Source: CAVTYH01 sp963773875 (lineage in GTDB: Bacteria; Planctomycetota; Planctomycetia; Pirellulales; JADZDJ01). Taken from it: a stretch of DNA of 64,000 nt. Below, piece after piece: positions 8,713 to 17,674 of this stretch; positions within the stretch are counted from its first letter, which is position 1, and the number at the start of each line of letters is the position of its first letter. The DNA is taken from positions 1-64,000 of the forward strand of contig CAVZCV010000001.1 of NCBI GenBank assembly GCA_963773875.1, in the 5' to 3' direction. A program made the translations under genes and the position numbers. The notes under the pieces were generated by a model, which was not told the origin of the DNA, made no database searches, and was given only the letters and a program-made list of their open reading frames with translations.

Positions 8713-9543
8713 ATGACACAATTTCACGAACGTCGCAGGGCAAGTGAGACGTCGGTTATTCCTCGCCTGCGCATATCGATCGTGCAGTGGATGCAATTCT
8801 TGTGCGTCGGGCTGGCTGCTGTTTGGTGCTCGCATGCGAACGCTCAGCAGGTTTATCCGCAGACGGCCGGCGCTGACACCGAAGGATTTGTACCGATCTT
8901 CGATGGCAAAACGCTCGACGGCTGGGAAGGCGATCCGACCTATTGGCGCGTCGAAGATGGCTGCCTGGTGGGCGAAGTCACGCCGAAAACGTTGCTCAAG
9001 CAGAATTCGTTCATCATTTGGCGCAAAGGCACGCCGCGCGATTTTGAATTGAAGGCGGAGTACCGAATCACGCCGGGGGGCAACAGCGGCATCAACTACC
9101 GGAGCGTGGAAATTCCCAACACGACGTTTGCGTTGCGCGGTTATCAGGCCGATATCGACGGCGCGAATAAATACACCGGCCAGAATTACGAGGAGAAAGG
9201 CCGCACATTTTTGGCGCTACGCGGCGATATGGCTCGCGTGGACGCCGATGGAAAATCAAGAATCATTGGAACGGTCGGCGATAAAGATAAGTTGGCCGAG
9301 TTGGTGAAGAAAGACGACTGGAACCAATATCACTTAATCGTTCGCGGCAACACGATGATTCATCTTTTGAACGGGCAGGTGATGAGTGTGGTCGTGGATG
9401 ACGATCCGGCGCACCGCAAATTCGAAGGGCTCGTGGGCGTGCAGGTGCACGTCGGGCCGCCGATGAAAATCGAGTACCGCAACTTTTTGCTGAAGACACT
9501 CAAGCCGGAAATTGTTCCGACAGCGGACAAAGCGAGTGATTGA
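8713..9543 (+). CDS. Secreted DUF1080 (3-keto-disaccharide hydrolase-like) protein
   Basis: The ATG at 8713 follows GGGAGAATTGGG; the open frame continues upstream, but this start has a ribosome site and a signal peptide ending near SHANAQQ. The mature part opens with EGFVPIFDGKTLDGWEGDP, the hallmark of DUF1080 concanavalin-like domains that are greatly expanded in planctomycetes. Some members hydrolyse 3-ketoglycosides. About 276 residues, a single domain. Later signatures include NSGINYRS and NQYHLIVRGNTMIHLLNGQV. No 3-keto-forming oxidoreductase is adjacent except possibly the SDR on the other side of the intergenic region. Confidence 0.87.
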   Translation: MTQFHERRRASETSVIPRLRISIVQWMQFLCVGLAAVWCSHANAQQVYPQTAGADTEGFVPIFDGKTLDGWEGDPTYWRVEDGCLVGEVTPKTLLKQNSFIIWRKGTPRDFELKAEYRITPGGNSGINYRSVEIPNTTFALRGYQADIDGANKYTGQNYEEKGRTFLALRGDMARVDADGKSRIIGTVGDKDKLAELVKKDDWNQYHLIVRGNTMIHLLNGQVMSVVVDDDPAHRKFEGLVGVQVHVGPPMKIEYRNFLLKTLKPEIVPTADKASD

Positions 9544-9627
9544 GATTGCGGCCGAGCTCGACGACGAACTGGATCGGCACGGCGTGCGGTAAACCGATCG
9601 CATAGCAGCCAAACTTTTTTTCAGTCT

Positions 9628-9690
9628 GTAGGAGCCGTCTCCCGACGGCGATTGGCTGGACGTTTATCGGCGATGGGAGTCGCCTCCTAC
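9628..9690. repeat. GTAGGAG inverted repeat
   Basis: GTAGGAGCCGTCTCCC pairs with GGGAGTCGCCTCCTAC (14 of 16 positions) across about 31 bases, in the convergent space between the DUF1080 gene and glpX. It could end transcripts from both sides, but there is no T tract. Confidence 0.6.
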
Positions 9691-9700
9691 GTTGGCGGCG

Positions 9701-10747
9701 TCACACTTTTCTTTCATCTCCGCCGGAGCGCAGATGAATCGTCTTCGTCTCCAAGTTATGGGCAGTTGTGAGGTAGCGCACGGTGCCGCTTTTGGCACGC
9801 ATCAAAATGGAATGGGTCATGGCGGTGCTGCCGCGCACTTCCACACCCTTGAGGAGGGGACTATCGCAGATGCCTGTGGCGGCGAAGAGGATTTCGCTGC
9901 CGCGGGCTAAATCGAGCGAACGAAACGTGGCATTCAAGCGGTCGCCCCAGCCAGCCTCGATGAGCGATTTACGTTCGGCTTCATCGCGCGGCCAGATTTT
10001 GGCTTGCATGCCGCCGCCGAGACAGCAGAGAGCTGCGGCAGCCAACACGCCTTCGGGCGCACCGCCGATGCCGACGTACAGATCGATCATCGATTCGCTA
10101 ATCGCTGGCGCCAGCGCGGCGGAAATATCGCCATCGGCAATCATTCGCAGCGATGCGCCCACGCGGCGCACTTCGTCGATCAAATGTTGGTTACGCGGCC
10201 GATCTAAAATCATCACTACCACGTCGCGACTTTTCTTGCCCAGGATTTTGCCCGTGATGCCGATCACCTCGGCCAGCGGCGCATCGATGCTGATGGGCAG
10301 CGAGCGATCGTTGATCCACGCTTGGCGAACCGCCTTGGGATAGGTCAGCTTTTGCATATAGAACGCAGGAATTTCCTGCAGCGCCGCCTGATGGCCGCTC
10401 TCCGGCATGGCCGCCGCGATGCAACTGATGGCGTTCGGCAGGCCGCGGCCAACGTTCGTGGTGCCGTCGACAGGATCGAGCGCAATATCGAACCGAGGAC
10501 TGCCGGCGTGCCACGTGCCGACGCGTTCGCCTTTGAAGAGACCCGGCGCTTTGTCTTTGATTCCCTCGCCAATGACGACTTCGCCGCTGATATCCATCAG
10601 ATCGAACATGCCGCGGATGGCATCGCAGGCCGCGGCGTCGGCGGCTTCTTTATCGCCTTTGCCGATCCACTGCATGCAATTGAGCGCGGCAATTTCCGTA
10701 GCGCGGAGAAAATCGAACTCGTGCAAGCGTTGAACATCGGCAGGCAT
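9701..10747 (-). CDS. glpX: Class II fructose-1,6-bisphosphatase
   Basis: 348 residues. Metal and substrate motifs of the GlpX family are present: IGEGIKDKAPGLFKGERVG (59-77) and DPVDGTTNVGRG (91-102). It hydrolyses fructose 1,6-bisphosphate to fructose 6-phosphate in gluconeogenesis. It gives the irreversible reverse step to complement the PPi-type phosphofructokinase at 36297. Single gene with a tandem repeat just upstream of its start. Confidence 0.93.
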   Translation of the reverse strand: MPADVQRLHEFDFLRATEIAALNCMQWIGKGDKEAADAAACDAIRGMFDLMDISGEVVIGEGIKDKAPGLFKGERVGTWHAGSPRFDIALDPVDGTTNVGRGLPNAISCIAAAMPESGHQAALQEIPAFYMQKLTYPKAVRQAWINDRSLPISIDAPLAEVIGITGKILGKKSRDVVVMILDRPRNQHLIDEVRRVGASLRMIADGDISAALAPAISESMIDLYVGIGGAPEGVLAAAALCCLGGGMQAKIWPRDEAERKSLIEAGWGDRLNATFRSLDLARGSEILFAATGICDSPLLKGVEVRGSTAMTHSILMRAKSGTVRYLTTAHNLETKTIHLRSGGDERKV

Positions 10748-10786
10748 AGTGAGCGGCGAAGAGTGTGATGGGATGAGATTAATGGA

Positions 10787-10890
10787 TGCGTCGATTGACT
10801 GCGCTGGATCAATCGTTTGCCGTGCGTCGATTGACTGCGCTGGATCAATCGTTTGCCGTGCGTCAATTGTCTGCGCTGAAGCGATGTGCG
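10787..10890. repeat. 36-bp tandem repeat upstream of glpX
   Basis: A 36-base unit beginning TGCGTCGATTGACTGCGCTG occurs exactly twice (10787-10822, 10823-10858), followed by a diverged third copy. It lies 40 to 140 bases before the glpX start and may overlap its promoter. Confidence 0.85.
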
Positions 10891-11005
10891 TCGAGGCCTT
10901 GGAAGCCGAAAAGTCTAGACTTCAGCTTGCGATTTGGAAAATCTCGGGCGCGGCGATTGAGGCGCGATCGCCGCGGCACGCGTTTTTTTTGTGCGGGCTG
11001 GGGGT

Positions 11006-12061
11006 TTAATCGAGCTGCCCGACGACCGGCCAGCCGTCGGCATCCCAGGTCAAAGGCCGGATGGAAAGTTTGCTAACGCCGCGCTGCGTGCCGTCGTAAA
11101 AGTGACAGCTGAACCAGAATTTTCCGTTATCTTCGAGGATGCCGGCATGGCCTGGACCGATGAAAGGACCGACACGATCGGCGACGGTTGTGCCGCCGCC
11201 CAAGAGCATGTCTTGGCCGTCTTTGTCGAGGTACGGCCCAGTGAGTTTGTCGGACCGCCCGACGCGCGTGTGATAGGTGCTGTTCACGCCGCGGCAACAC
11301 AGGCCGACGCTGACGAATAAATAATATTTGCCATCGTGCTTGTAAATGTACGGCGCTTCGATCGAGTTCCAATGCGCGAGCGAATACATTGGCGAATCGG
11401 GCGCGATGCGCAAACCAGTGGCCGGATTTAGCTCGATCAGTTTGATGCCGCTCCAGAAGGAGCCGAAGGTGAGCCAAAGTTTGCCGTCGTCATCGAGGAA
11501 GGCGGCCGGATCGATCGTGTTGAAATCGTCGCGCGCCTTCGATTGCACCACGATGCCGCCATCGGTCCATTTGTAAGCCGGATCGTTGGGATCGAGCGTC
11601 GGATTCGAGGCGACACCAATGGCCGACGTGTTCTTGCCAAAACTCGAGGCGGAAAAGAACAGCAGGTATTTGTCGCCGACCTTGATGACGTCGGGCGCCC
11701 AAAAATCGGCGCCGCTGCGGTTCAACGGAACCGCTTGTGCAACCCAGGCCGGCGGTGTGGCGTTTGCCCGCGGACCGCGTTCCCAGTTGATTAAATCTTT
11801 GGAATGCCACGAGGGCGTGTTGCGACCGGTGAAGAATACCCAATACTGGTCTTTGCATTTGACGATGGTCGAAGGATCGTGAACGCCGACGCCGCGGCCG
11901 CCCATGCGGCGCAGAATTTCTTCTTGCTCGCTTGATGATTTGGCCTCTGCCGCTTTATCGGCGGCAGCCGGCGGTGCGCCGGGCGTTTGAGCCAGCGCGG
12001 CGATACCGGCAATGGACGCGGCGACGATTGCACTGGCGACGATATACGGATGACGTTTCAT
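11006..12061 (-). CDS. Secreted GH43 arabinanase-like glycosidase
   Basis: 351 residues with a signal peptide (MKRHPYIVASAIVAASIAG, cleavage near ALAQT). The five-bladed propeller catalytic acids are visible: Asp62 in VHDPS (base), Asp184 in NTIDPAAF (pKa modulator) and Glu235 in SIEAPYIY (acid). VGLCCRGVNSTYHTRVGRS is the arabinanase-type signature of GH43, so endo-1,5-alpha-L-arabinanase or arabinofuranosidase activity is likely. Last gene of a three-gene operon with the GH27 enzyme, 30 bases after the jelly-roll protein, pointing to arabinan/galactan side-chain breakdown outside the cytoplasm. Confidence 0.88.
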   Translation of the reverse strand: MKRHPYIVASAIVAASIAGIAALAQTPGAPPAAADKAAEAKSSSEQEEILRRMGGRGVGVHDPSTIVKCKDQYWVFFTGRNTPSWHSKDLINWERGPRANATPPAWVAQAVPLNRSGADFWAPDVIKVGDKYLLFFSASSFGKNTSAIGVASNPTLDPNDPAYKWTDGGIVVQSKARDDFNTIDPAAFLDDDGKLWLTFGSFWSGIKLIELNPATGLRIAPDSPMYSLAHWNSIEAPYIYKHDGKYYLFVSVGLCCRGVNSTYHTRVGRSDKLTGPYLDKDGQDMLLGGGTTVADRVGPFIGPGHAGILEDNGKFWFSCHFYDGTQRGVSKLSIRPLTWDADGWPVVGQLD

Positions 12062-12091
12062 TGCACATGCTCAGTTAGAATTGCGGTGAGG

Positions 12092-12682
12092 CTAATCGGC
12101 GGCCGGTCGCTTCAAGATTTTCACTTCATCGAGCCAAACGGTAATCGGCTCGATCGGCGTGATCGTCAAATGGGCCTTGGAATCGGACGCGCGAACGTTC
12201 AAACGCACCACGTAATCGCGCCATGCGCCGTCGGTTTCTGCTTCTCCGCCAGGACGCCCGCGGCCAATTTCCGGCAACGTGGTGCGGGCCAGCACTTTTC
12301 CATCGTCGGTCTCGAGCGAAAACACCAGGCCGATCGATTTTGGCTCCGCCGCGGCAAAGAACGCGACGTCCACATTTTCGCCCTTCTGCACTGCAAGGGG
12401 CGTAGTGTTGATTGCGCCAATGCGGCCTTTCTTCGGCGGGGCAGTGGTAGTGACCGACATCCGCAGCACGTGCGCGGCGTCAACACGCTTGGGGTGCTTG
12501 GCATCTTGCTCGATCGCGCCGTCGGCGTCGCCTTCCTTGAGCAGCTTCCAGCCGGTGCTTAAATCGACGCCCTCCGGTTGCGTGGCGCGGGCTGCGGCCA
12601 CGCCCTGCGCGATCGCGTGGCCCGGGCACGCCATCATTGTGAATGAAACAACAGCGGCAACACTTATCAAAACTCGTCGCAC
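12092..12682 (-). CDS. Secreted jelly-roll (CBM4/9-like) protein
   Basis: 196 residues with a signal peptide (MRRVLISVAAVVSFTMMACP, then GHAIAQG). The mature part looks like a galactose-binding-type beta sandwich: GWKLLKEGDADGAIEQD near the start, a middle with VLARTTLPEIGRG, and the ending ITVWLDEVKILKR, which is typical of CBM4/9-like modules. There is no catalytic module, so it may bind sugar for its partners. It sits between GH27 and GH43 genes with gaps of 27 and 30 bases, so co-transcription is likely. The carbohydrate-binding role is inference. Confidence 0.72.
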   Translation of the reverse strand: MRRVLISVAAVVSFTMMACPGHAIAQGVAAARATQPEGVDLSTGWKLLKEGDADGAIEQDAKHPKRVDAAHVLRMSVTTTAPPKKGRIGAINTTPLAVQKGENVDVAFFAAAEPKSIGLVFSLETDDGKVLARTTLPEIGRGRPGGEAETDGAWRDYVVRLNVRASDSKAHLTITPIEPITVWLDEVKILKRPAAD

Positions 12683-12709
12683 GAATTGCTCCTCGCGCTG
12701 GCGGTTGAG

Positions 12710-14397
12710 TTATTCTTTGGGCGTGCCGATTTTCGCCAGCACCACGCCATGATACGGCACGCTGGCTGTGAATTTGCCGTCCGATTTGCCCAGGTCTTTT
12801 TGCCGCCACAGATCGCGCACCCCCTGCGAGCCATTGAGTTGCAGATCGGCAAAATCGACGGTGGCATCTGCCGGCGCGACTGTCTTCTCGAGCGCTTCTT
12901 TGGCTTCAGCCTGCGATTGGAAATCGGTCGAATCGAGCGTCGCGCGATTCACCAGCCGCCACACTCGATTGGTCGTCGCTTTTTGATTGCGCCCCGGCCG
13001 CGGCGGTGGAACGAGCTGATATTGCCCGCGGTTGAAGAGGCCCACAGCCACGGTGCCATCGGCCAACGGACGCGTCCAAATTTCGATACCCTTCTCTTTG
13101 TCTTCCTTCAGCCGAGTGGCCTGCTTCCCCAGCGGATCCTGATCGATGGCCAGCACCTCGTCGTTGCTCAACAGGCCGAGTGTAAAATCGTCGAACTTGG
13201 TCATGTCGCATCCGATCAACAGCGGCGCTGCAAGCAGGCTCCACAGGCTGACGTGCGTGTATTGTTCGTCCGGTGTCAGATTCGTGGGATGGAAATTGCG
13301 GCCCGAGCCGACGGAAACCATGCCCACAATCATCATATCTGGGTCGTTCCAGTGTCCTGGGCCGGCGAACTCGGCGAGACTCGCCTGTTTATCCCAAATG
13401 CCGGTCAGGCTTGGCCAGGTATCGGTGATGTCGCCGGTGGTGCGCCAGGAGTTGCCGCCCACATCGGCGCCCCATTTCCAAACATCGCCCCAACCGTATT
13501 GGCACAGGCTGAAGAGAATATCGCGATCTTGTTTCTTGAGCGCCTCGCTCATCACTTTGTACGGCTTTTGCAGCGCGTCGAGGTCGGTCATCTTCGGCCG
13601 GCCGCCGATCACTTTATCGTACGAGCACCAATCGTATTTGAGATAATCGAAGCCCCAATCGGCAAACGACTTCGCATCTTGTTCTTCATGCTCCCAACTG
13701 GCGATGCAGCCGCCGCACGTGGTCGGGCCCGGGCCAGAATAAATTCCGGCCTTGAGACCCATCGCGTGGATCTGATCGACCAAACCTTTCATGTCGGGAA
13801 AGCGTTTGTTCGTGCTGATGGTGCCGTCTGCTGTCGCGGCGTCACGCCTACCATGGTCGGGTCGCCTTGCTCGGCCAATCCCTGGTTGAATTCCCAGTAA
13901 TCGTCGATGTTGATGTAGCTCCATCCGTGGTTGATTAGCCCCGATTTGACCATTGCCTCTGCGGCGTCCTTAACATTGTCGCCCGTCACCGATGCGCCAA
14001 AACAGTTCCAACTGTTCCAACCCAATTGCGGCGTGAGCGCGATCTTATCGCCAACAACGAGTTTGAATTTGCCATCGGCTTTACCCTTGGAGTTGCTGGC
14101 GTGCAGCATCACCTTGTACTCGCCGGATTTGTCACACTTGCCGCTGATGAAGCCAGTCTCCGGATCGAGCTTGACGCCTTCGGGCAGTCCGTCGGCGGAG
14201 AATTTCATGGGCCGATCGCCCGTGGCCGCGATCGTAAAGAGAACGGGATGGCCCGGACGCACGCCGAAAACTTTCGCGCCATTAATTCGCGGCGTGGCCG
14301 GTGCCGGCGGCGTGAGCGAATCGACGGCCAGAGAAAGATTGGCCAGTAGAACGCCGGCGAACAAAGTCGAAAGCGTCGGAATAAGCACGCGTTTCAT
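12710..14397 (-). CDS. Secreted GH27 alpha-galactosidase with Ig-like N-terminal domain (one frameshift)
   Basis: The start at 14397 gives a signal peptide (MKRVLIPTLSTLFAGVLLAN). An Ig-like He_PIG-type domain follows (ADGLPEGVKLDPETGFISGK), then the GH27 barrel opening TPQLGWNSWNCFG. YLKYDWCS carries the nucleophile Asp and GHWNDPDMM the acid/base Asp. The frame breaks at about 13850: GDPTMV continues in the next frame as RRDAATADGTISTNKRFPDM, consistent with one missing base, probably an error. Restored length is about 562 residues. Family activity is release of terminal alpha-galactose. First gene of the operon with the jelly-roll protein and GH43. Confidence 0.87.
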
Positions 14398-14527
14398 GAT
14401 TGAAGATCCAAAATGTGTGGTGTGCGGAAATGCGCAATTTAAAAGTGTATTCACGTTCGCCCCAGTAGAACTTGCAGTGAAGCGAATTTCAAGCGTGGAA
14501 GAATTGACCAAGGGGTCGCGACTATTT

Positions 14528-14551
14528 CTCCGTCTCTTTCAGAAACTGCTC
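14528..14551. repeat. 24-bp direct repeat, left copy
   Basis: Begins CTCCGTCTCTTTCAGAAACT. It is identical to 17678-17701, where it encodes the last eight residues (EQFLKETE) of the alpha/beta hydrolase. The two copies flank the PEP-CTERM gene. This copy lies in the 316-base space between the GH27 and PEP-CTERM genes, which otherwise shows only their divergent promoter region. Confidence 0.9.
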
Positions 14552-14713
14552 ATGTCGAGACCATCCCCAAGACAAACATGGCGGCTGGCAGCCGCGCTTC
14601 AACGAGTTCATGCACGGTTTTCAGGGGGACGTTTCCTGTTGATCCGCCGGTAAAACAGGCTATGTTGGAGGGATTCTTGCGAACGTGATTCCTCACATTG
14701 ATGCTTCTAAGCC

Positions 14714-17656
14714 ATGCATCGCAGAGCAGGGCAAAATGCGTATTGCATGCGCGGTGCACTCGTGGCGCTGGTCGCGAGTTTGTCTGTTGCCTTCTTTGGC
14801 CCCAAGCTTCTAGCAGATCAGTACCAGTGGAAAGGTCAGCCCGGCAGTTGGAGCGACCCTGAGAACTGGACGAATGTTGTCGATCCCGATGCTGGCGGTT
14901 ATCCCGTCGCTGGCGATGTGGCCGATTTCGGAATTCCATCGAGTGTGACGCTGGATAATTCGCCGATTGCCAATACGGTCGACATCTTCGGCGCCATCAC
15001 ATTCTCCAGCGGCACTTTGGAAGTCACGGGTCAGAATCTTTTGCGGATGTTTGGCTCCGGTAATCTGACGGTTCCGAGCGGCGTATCGATTCAGGCGAAT
15101 GGCACGCTGATTGGCGTCGGAAGCGGCGGCACTATGGGCCTTTCGGGAGGCACTTTAAATGAAGGCTACGAAACCAGCGTCGGCTACGACAGCCAAGGGA
15201 CGCTCAACATCACGAGCGGCGGCAAGCTCAGTGCCGCCAAGGCGGTCTTCGTCGGCGGATTTCAAAACGGCAAAGGCGACGTGACCATTTCTGGCTCGGG
15301 ATCGACGTTGATGGTCAGCAGCGAATTTCTCGTCATCGGCAATCAAGGCAAGGGCACGATGACAATCGATTCCGGCGGTAAAGCAATCGTGACGCCCGAT
15401 TTTCTCATTGCTGGTTTTCCCAGCAGCACCGGGGAAGTGACCGTGACCGGCAGCGCTTCCAGTGTGCAAGCCAGCAAAAGAATTGCCATTGGCAGCTTCG
15501 GCACCGGCACCATGAACATTCTGCAAGGCAGCAGCGTCACGGCAAATAATGATGTGGTGGTGGGGGACGCCGCTGGCTCCCACGGCACGCTGGTGATGCA
15601 AGGCAGCGGAACCACGCTGACCGTCAGCGGCGGCCTGCTCAACATCGGCGCCAATGGCCAAGGGGGCGCGAGCATTTCCGATGGAGCGAAAATAAACACC
15701 TCGGGCTCCGCCGTCATCGGCACAGAAACCACGGGCGACGGCTCACTGAATATCGGTGGTGAAGGCTCCAAGCTAATAACCGGCGCCCAATTGCAAGTTG
15801 GTCGCCAAGGTCAGGGCTCCCTGCAGGTCGTGGATCGAGCAACGGTCGATGTGAAAGGACTGTACATCGATTCTGGTAGCAACAAACAGAGTAGCGCCAC
15901 CATTACCGGCTTCAGTTCCGTACAGGCCCACGATCTAGTTCGCGTCGCAACGCAAGGCAACGCCAGTCTTTCGATCATGCAATCGGGCCAGCTCCTTAGT
16001 CAAAGTGGTGAAATTGGCGCCGGCGGAGAGGGTATCGTCACCATTACCGGCAGCGGAAGCAACTGGACGTGCGACAGCGGTATTGATGTTGGCGTCACCA
16101 GCAAAGGCACGCTGGAGATTACCTCGGGTGGGAAAGTTTCGGCATCGCTTGTCACGCTTGGTGAATTTCCCGGCAGCGACGGAACGCTGACGATCGACGG
16201 TGCGGATTCTAAAGTTGCAGCCGAAGATATTCTGGTGGGGTTAAATGGACCTGGCACATTAAATCTGCAGCACGGCGCCAGCTACAACTTTACGAAATTC
16301 TCCACCGCCGTAGGAACTATTCAACACGCGGCGGGCACCGTTAACGTGCAGGACGCTAATACGTCTGTGCAGTTTCAGAACCTGACATTAGGCAGCGCGA
16401 TGGGCGACCACGGCACTCTAAGCGTCAACTCCAACGGCCACGCGACTGTGACCAACGATATCACGATCGGCCAAGGCACAATCGATGTCGGCTCCGGCGG
16501 CAATGTGAGCGTCATGGGCGCCATCAACGCGGCCCTGGAAGCGCAAGAGACGGCTGACATTACCGTGAGCGGCAGCGGCGCTCGGCTCGACGTACAACAC
16601 GATTTGCTGTTGGGGCAGAACGGCAACGCGAATTTGCTCGTCAGCGGCGGCGGTACGGTCAACTTGGTCCGCATTTTATGTGGGCGCGACGCGGCGGCGA
16701 CCTCCACTCAGAACGCCAGCATTCGCGTGCAGGGTGCTGGCTCGACGATCAATGCCAACGGCATTTCACTGCAAAGGAGTTTTCACTTTCTGGAGGTAAC
16801 CGATGGCGGTTACGTGCGGCTCTCCAGTTTCCTTCACCTGCACAATGGCACGTTAAATCTGAATGGCGGGACCATCGATATCGGCGCGGTCATTCCATTT
16901 CCTCTGCCTAACTTTATTCGTATCGGTCCTGGCGGCGACTTTTCTTCGTCGACGGAAGTGCCGAACATCTTGAATTTGGGCGGCCGAGTGAGCGTCGGCA
17001 ATTCGCCCGGCCTAATGACGGTGACCGGCGATTACTCGCAGAGCACCGGCACCGGTTTGCACTTCAGCATCGCCGGCACCGATGCCGACACGGGCTACTC
17101 GCAACTGATGGTTGGCGGCAACTTGCAATTAGCCGGCACGCTGCGGTTCGATTTCGAAAACGGCTTTTCGCCGCAGGCTGGCGACACGTTCGATGTAATC
17201 AAAGTCAACGGCACATCGCAACTTGGCAATCTGCACATTGAAATCGGCAATTTGGCGCCGGGCTTTCAATACGATTTCAGCGCCGTGCCGGGCGGTTATC
17301 GTCTTACCGCGCTGTCGAGCACACAATTCACCGCTCCGTCGAAAGGCGATTTCAATCTCGATGGACAGACCACTCCCGCTGACATCCCCGCCATGCTAAA
17401 TGCCTTAGTCGATTTGAACGCCTTCGCGACGGTACACGCACTTTCCGATTCGCAATTGTTGGCGATTGGCGATCTCAACAACTCCAGTGCCGTCACCAAT
17501 GCCGATATTCAACCGCTGCTCGATCTGCTTGCCGGTCAAGGTCCTGGCAACACATCGGTGGTCGGCGTGCCCGAACCGGCATCAGCTGCATTGCTCGTCA
17601 TTGGTGCGGCGGTGGCCGTTTCGTTCGTCTTTCATGCGCGAAAGCGGTTCTGTTGA
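14714..17656 (+). CDS. Large PEP-CTERM protein with T5SS-type repeats and dockerin-like segment
   Basis: About 980 residues (969 if the ATG at 14747, which starts a cleaner signal peptide MRGALVALVASLSVAFFGPK, is used). The centre is a chain of beta-helix repeats of the GTLNITSGG...VGGFQNGKGDVTISGSGST kind, the repeat type shared by T5SS and PEP-CTERM proteins. It is followed by two dockerin/EF-hand-like stretches (GDFNLDGQTTPADI and GDLNNSSAVTNADI). The tail VPEPASAALLVIGAAVAVSF ending HARKRF is a PEP-CTERM sorting signal. Expected to be exported and processed at the envelope by an exosortase; none is in the window. Likely an adhesin or matrix-type protein (inference). Confidence 0.88.
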   Translation: MHRRAGQNAYCMRGALVALVASLSVAFFGPKLLADQYQWKGQPGSWSDPENWTNVVDPDAGGYPVAGDVADFGIPSSVTLDNSPIANTVDIFGAITFSSGTLEVTGQNLLRMFGSGNLTVPSGVSIQANGTLIGVGSGGTMGLSGGTLNEGYETSVGYDSQGTLNITSGGKLSAAKAVFVGGFQNGKGDVTISGSGSTLMVSSEFLVIGNQGKGTMTIDSGGKAIVTPDFLIAGFPSSTGEVTVTGSASSVQASKRIAIGSFGTGTMNILQGSSVTANNDVVVGDAAGSHGTLVMQGSGTTLTVSGGLLNIGANGQGGASISDGAKINTSGSAVIGTETTGDGSLNIGGEGSKLITGAQLQVGRQGQGSLQVVDRATVDVKGLYIDSGSNKQSSATITGFSSVQAHDLVRVATQGNASLSIMQSGQLLSQSGEIGAGGEGIVTITGSGSNWTCDSGIDVGVTSKGTLEITSGGKVSASLVTLGEFPGSDGTLTIDGADSKVAAEDILVGLNGPGTLNLQHGASYNFTKFSTAVGTIQHAAGTVNVQDANTSVQFQNLTLGSAMGDHGTLSVNSNGHATVTNDITIGQGTIDVGSGGNVSVMGAINAALEAQETADITVSGSGARLDVQHDLLLGQNGNANLLVSGGGTVNLVRILCGRDAAATSTQNASIRVQGAGSTINANGISLQRSFHFLEVTDGGYVRLSSFLHLHNGTLNLNGGTIDIGAVIPFPLPNFIRIGPGGDFSSSTEVPNILNLGGRVSVGNSPGLMTVTGDYSQSTGTGLHFSIAGTDADTGYSQLMVGGNLQLAGTLRFDFENGFSPQAGDTFDVIKVNGTSQLGNLHIEIGNLAPGFQYDFSAVPGGYRLTALSSTQFTAPSKGDFNLDGQTTPADIPAMLNALVDLNAFATVHALSDSQLLAIGDLNNSSAVTNADIQPLLDLLAGQGPGNTSVVGVPEPASAALLVIGAAVAVSFVFHARKRFC

Positions 17657-17674
17657 GGATCCTGCCATACAGAA

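Noticed and set aside
10749..11009. Plus-strand frame with repeated IDCAGSIVCRAS
   Set aside because: The repeat is the 36-bp DNA tandem read in frame; it overlaps the glpX leader and the GH43 3' end and has no ribosome site.
12686..13900. 404-residue plus-strand frame
   Set aside because: Antisense to GH27, whose catalytic motifs lie on the minus strand; a GC-skew shadow.
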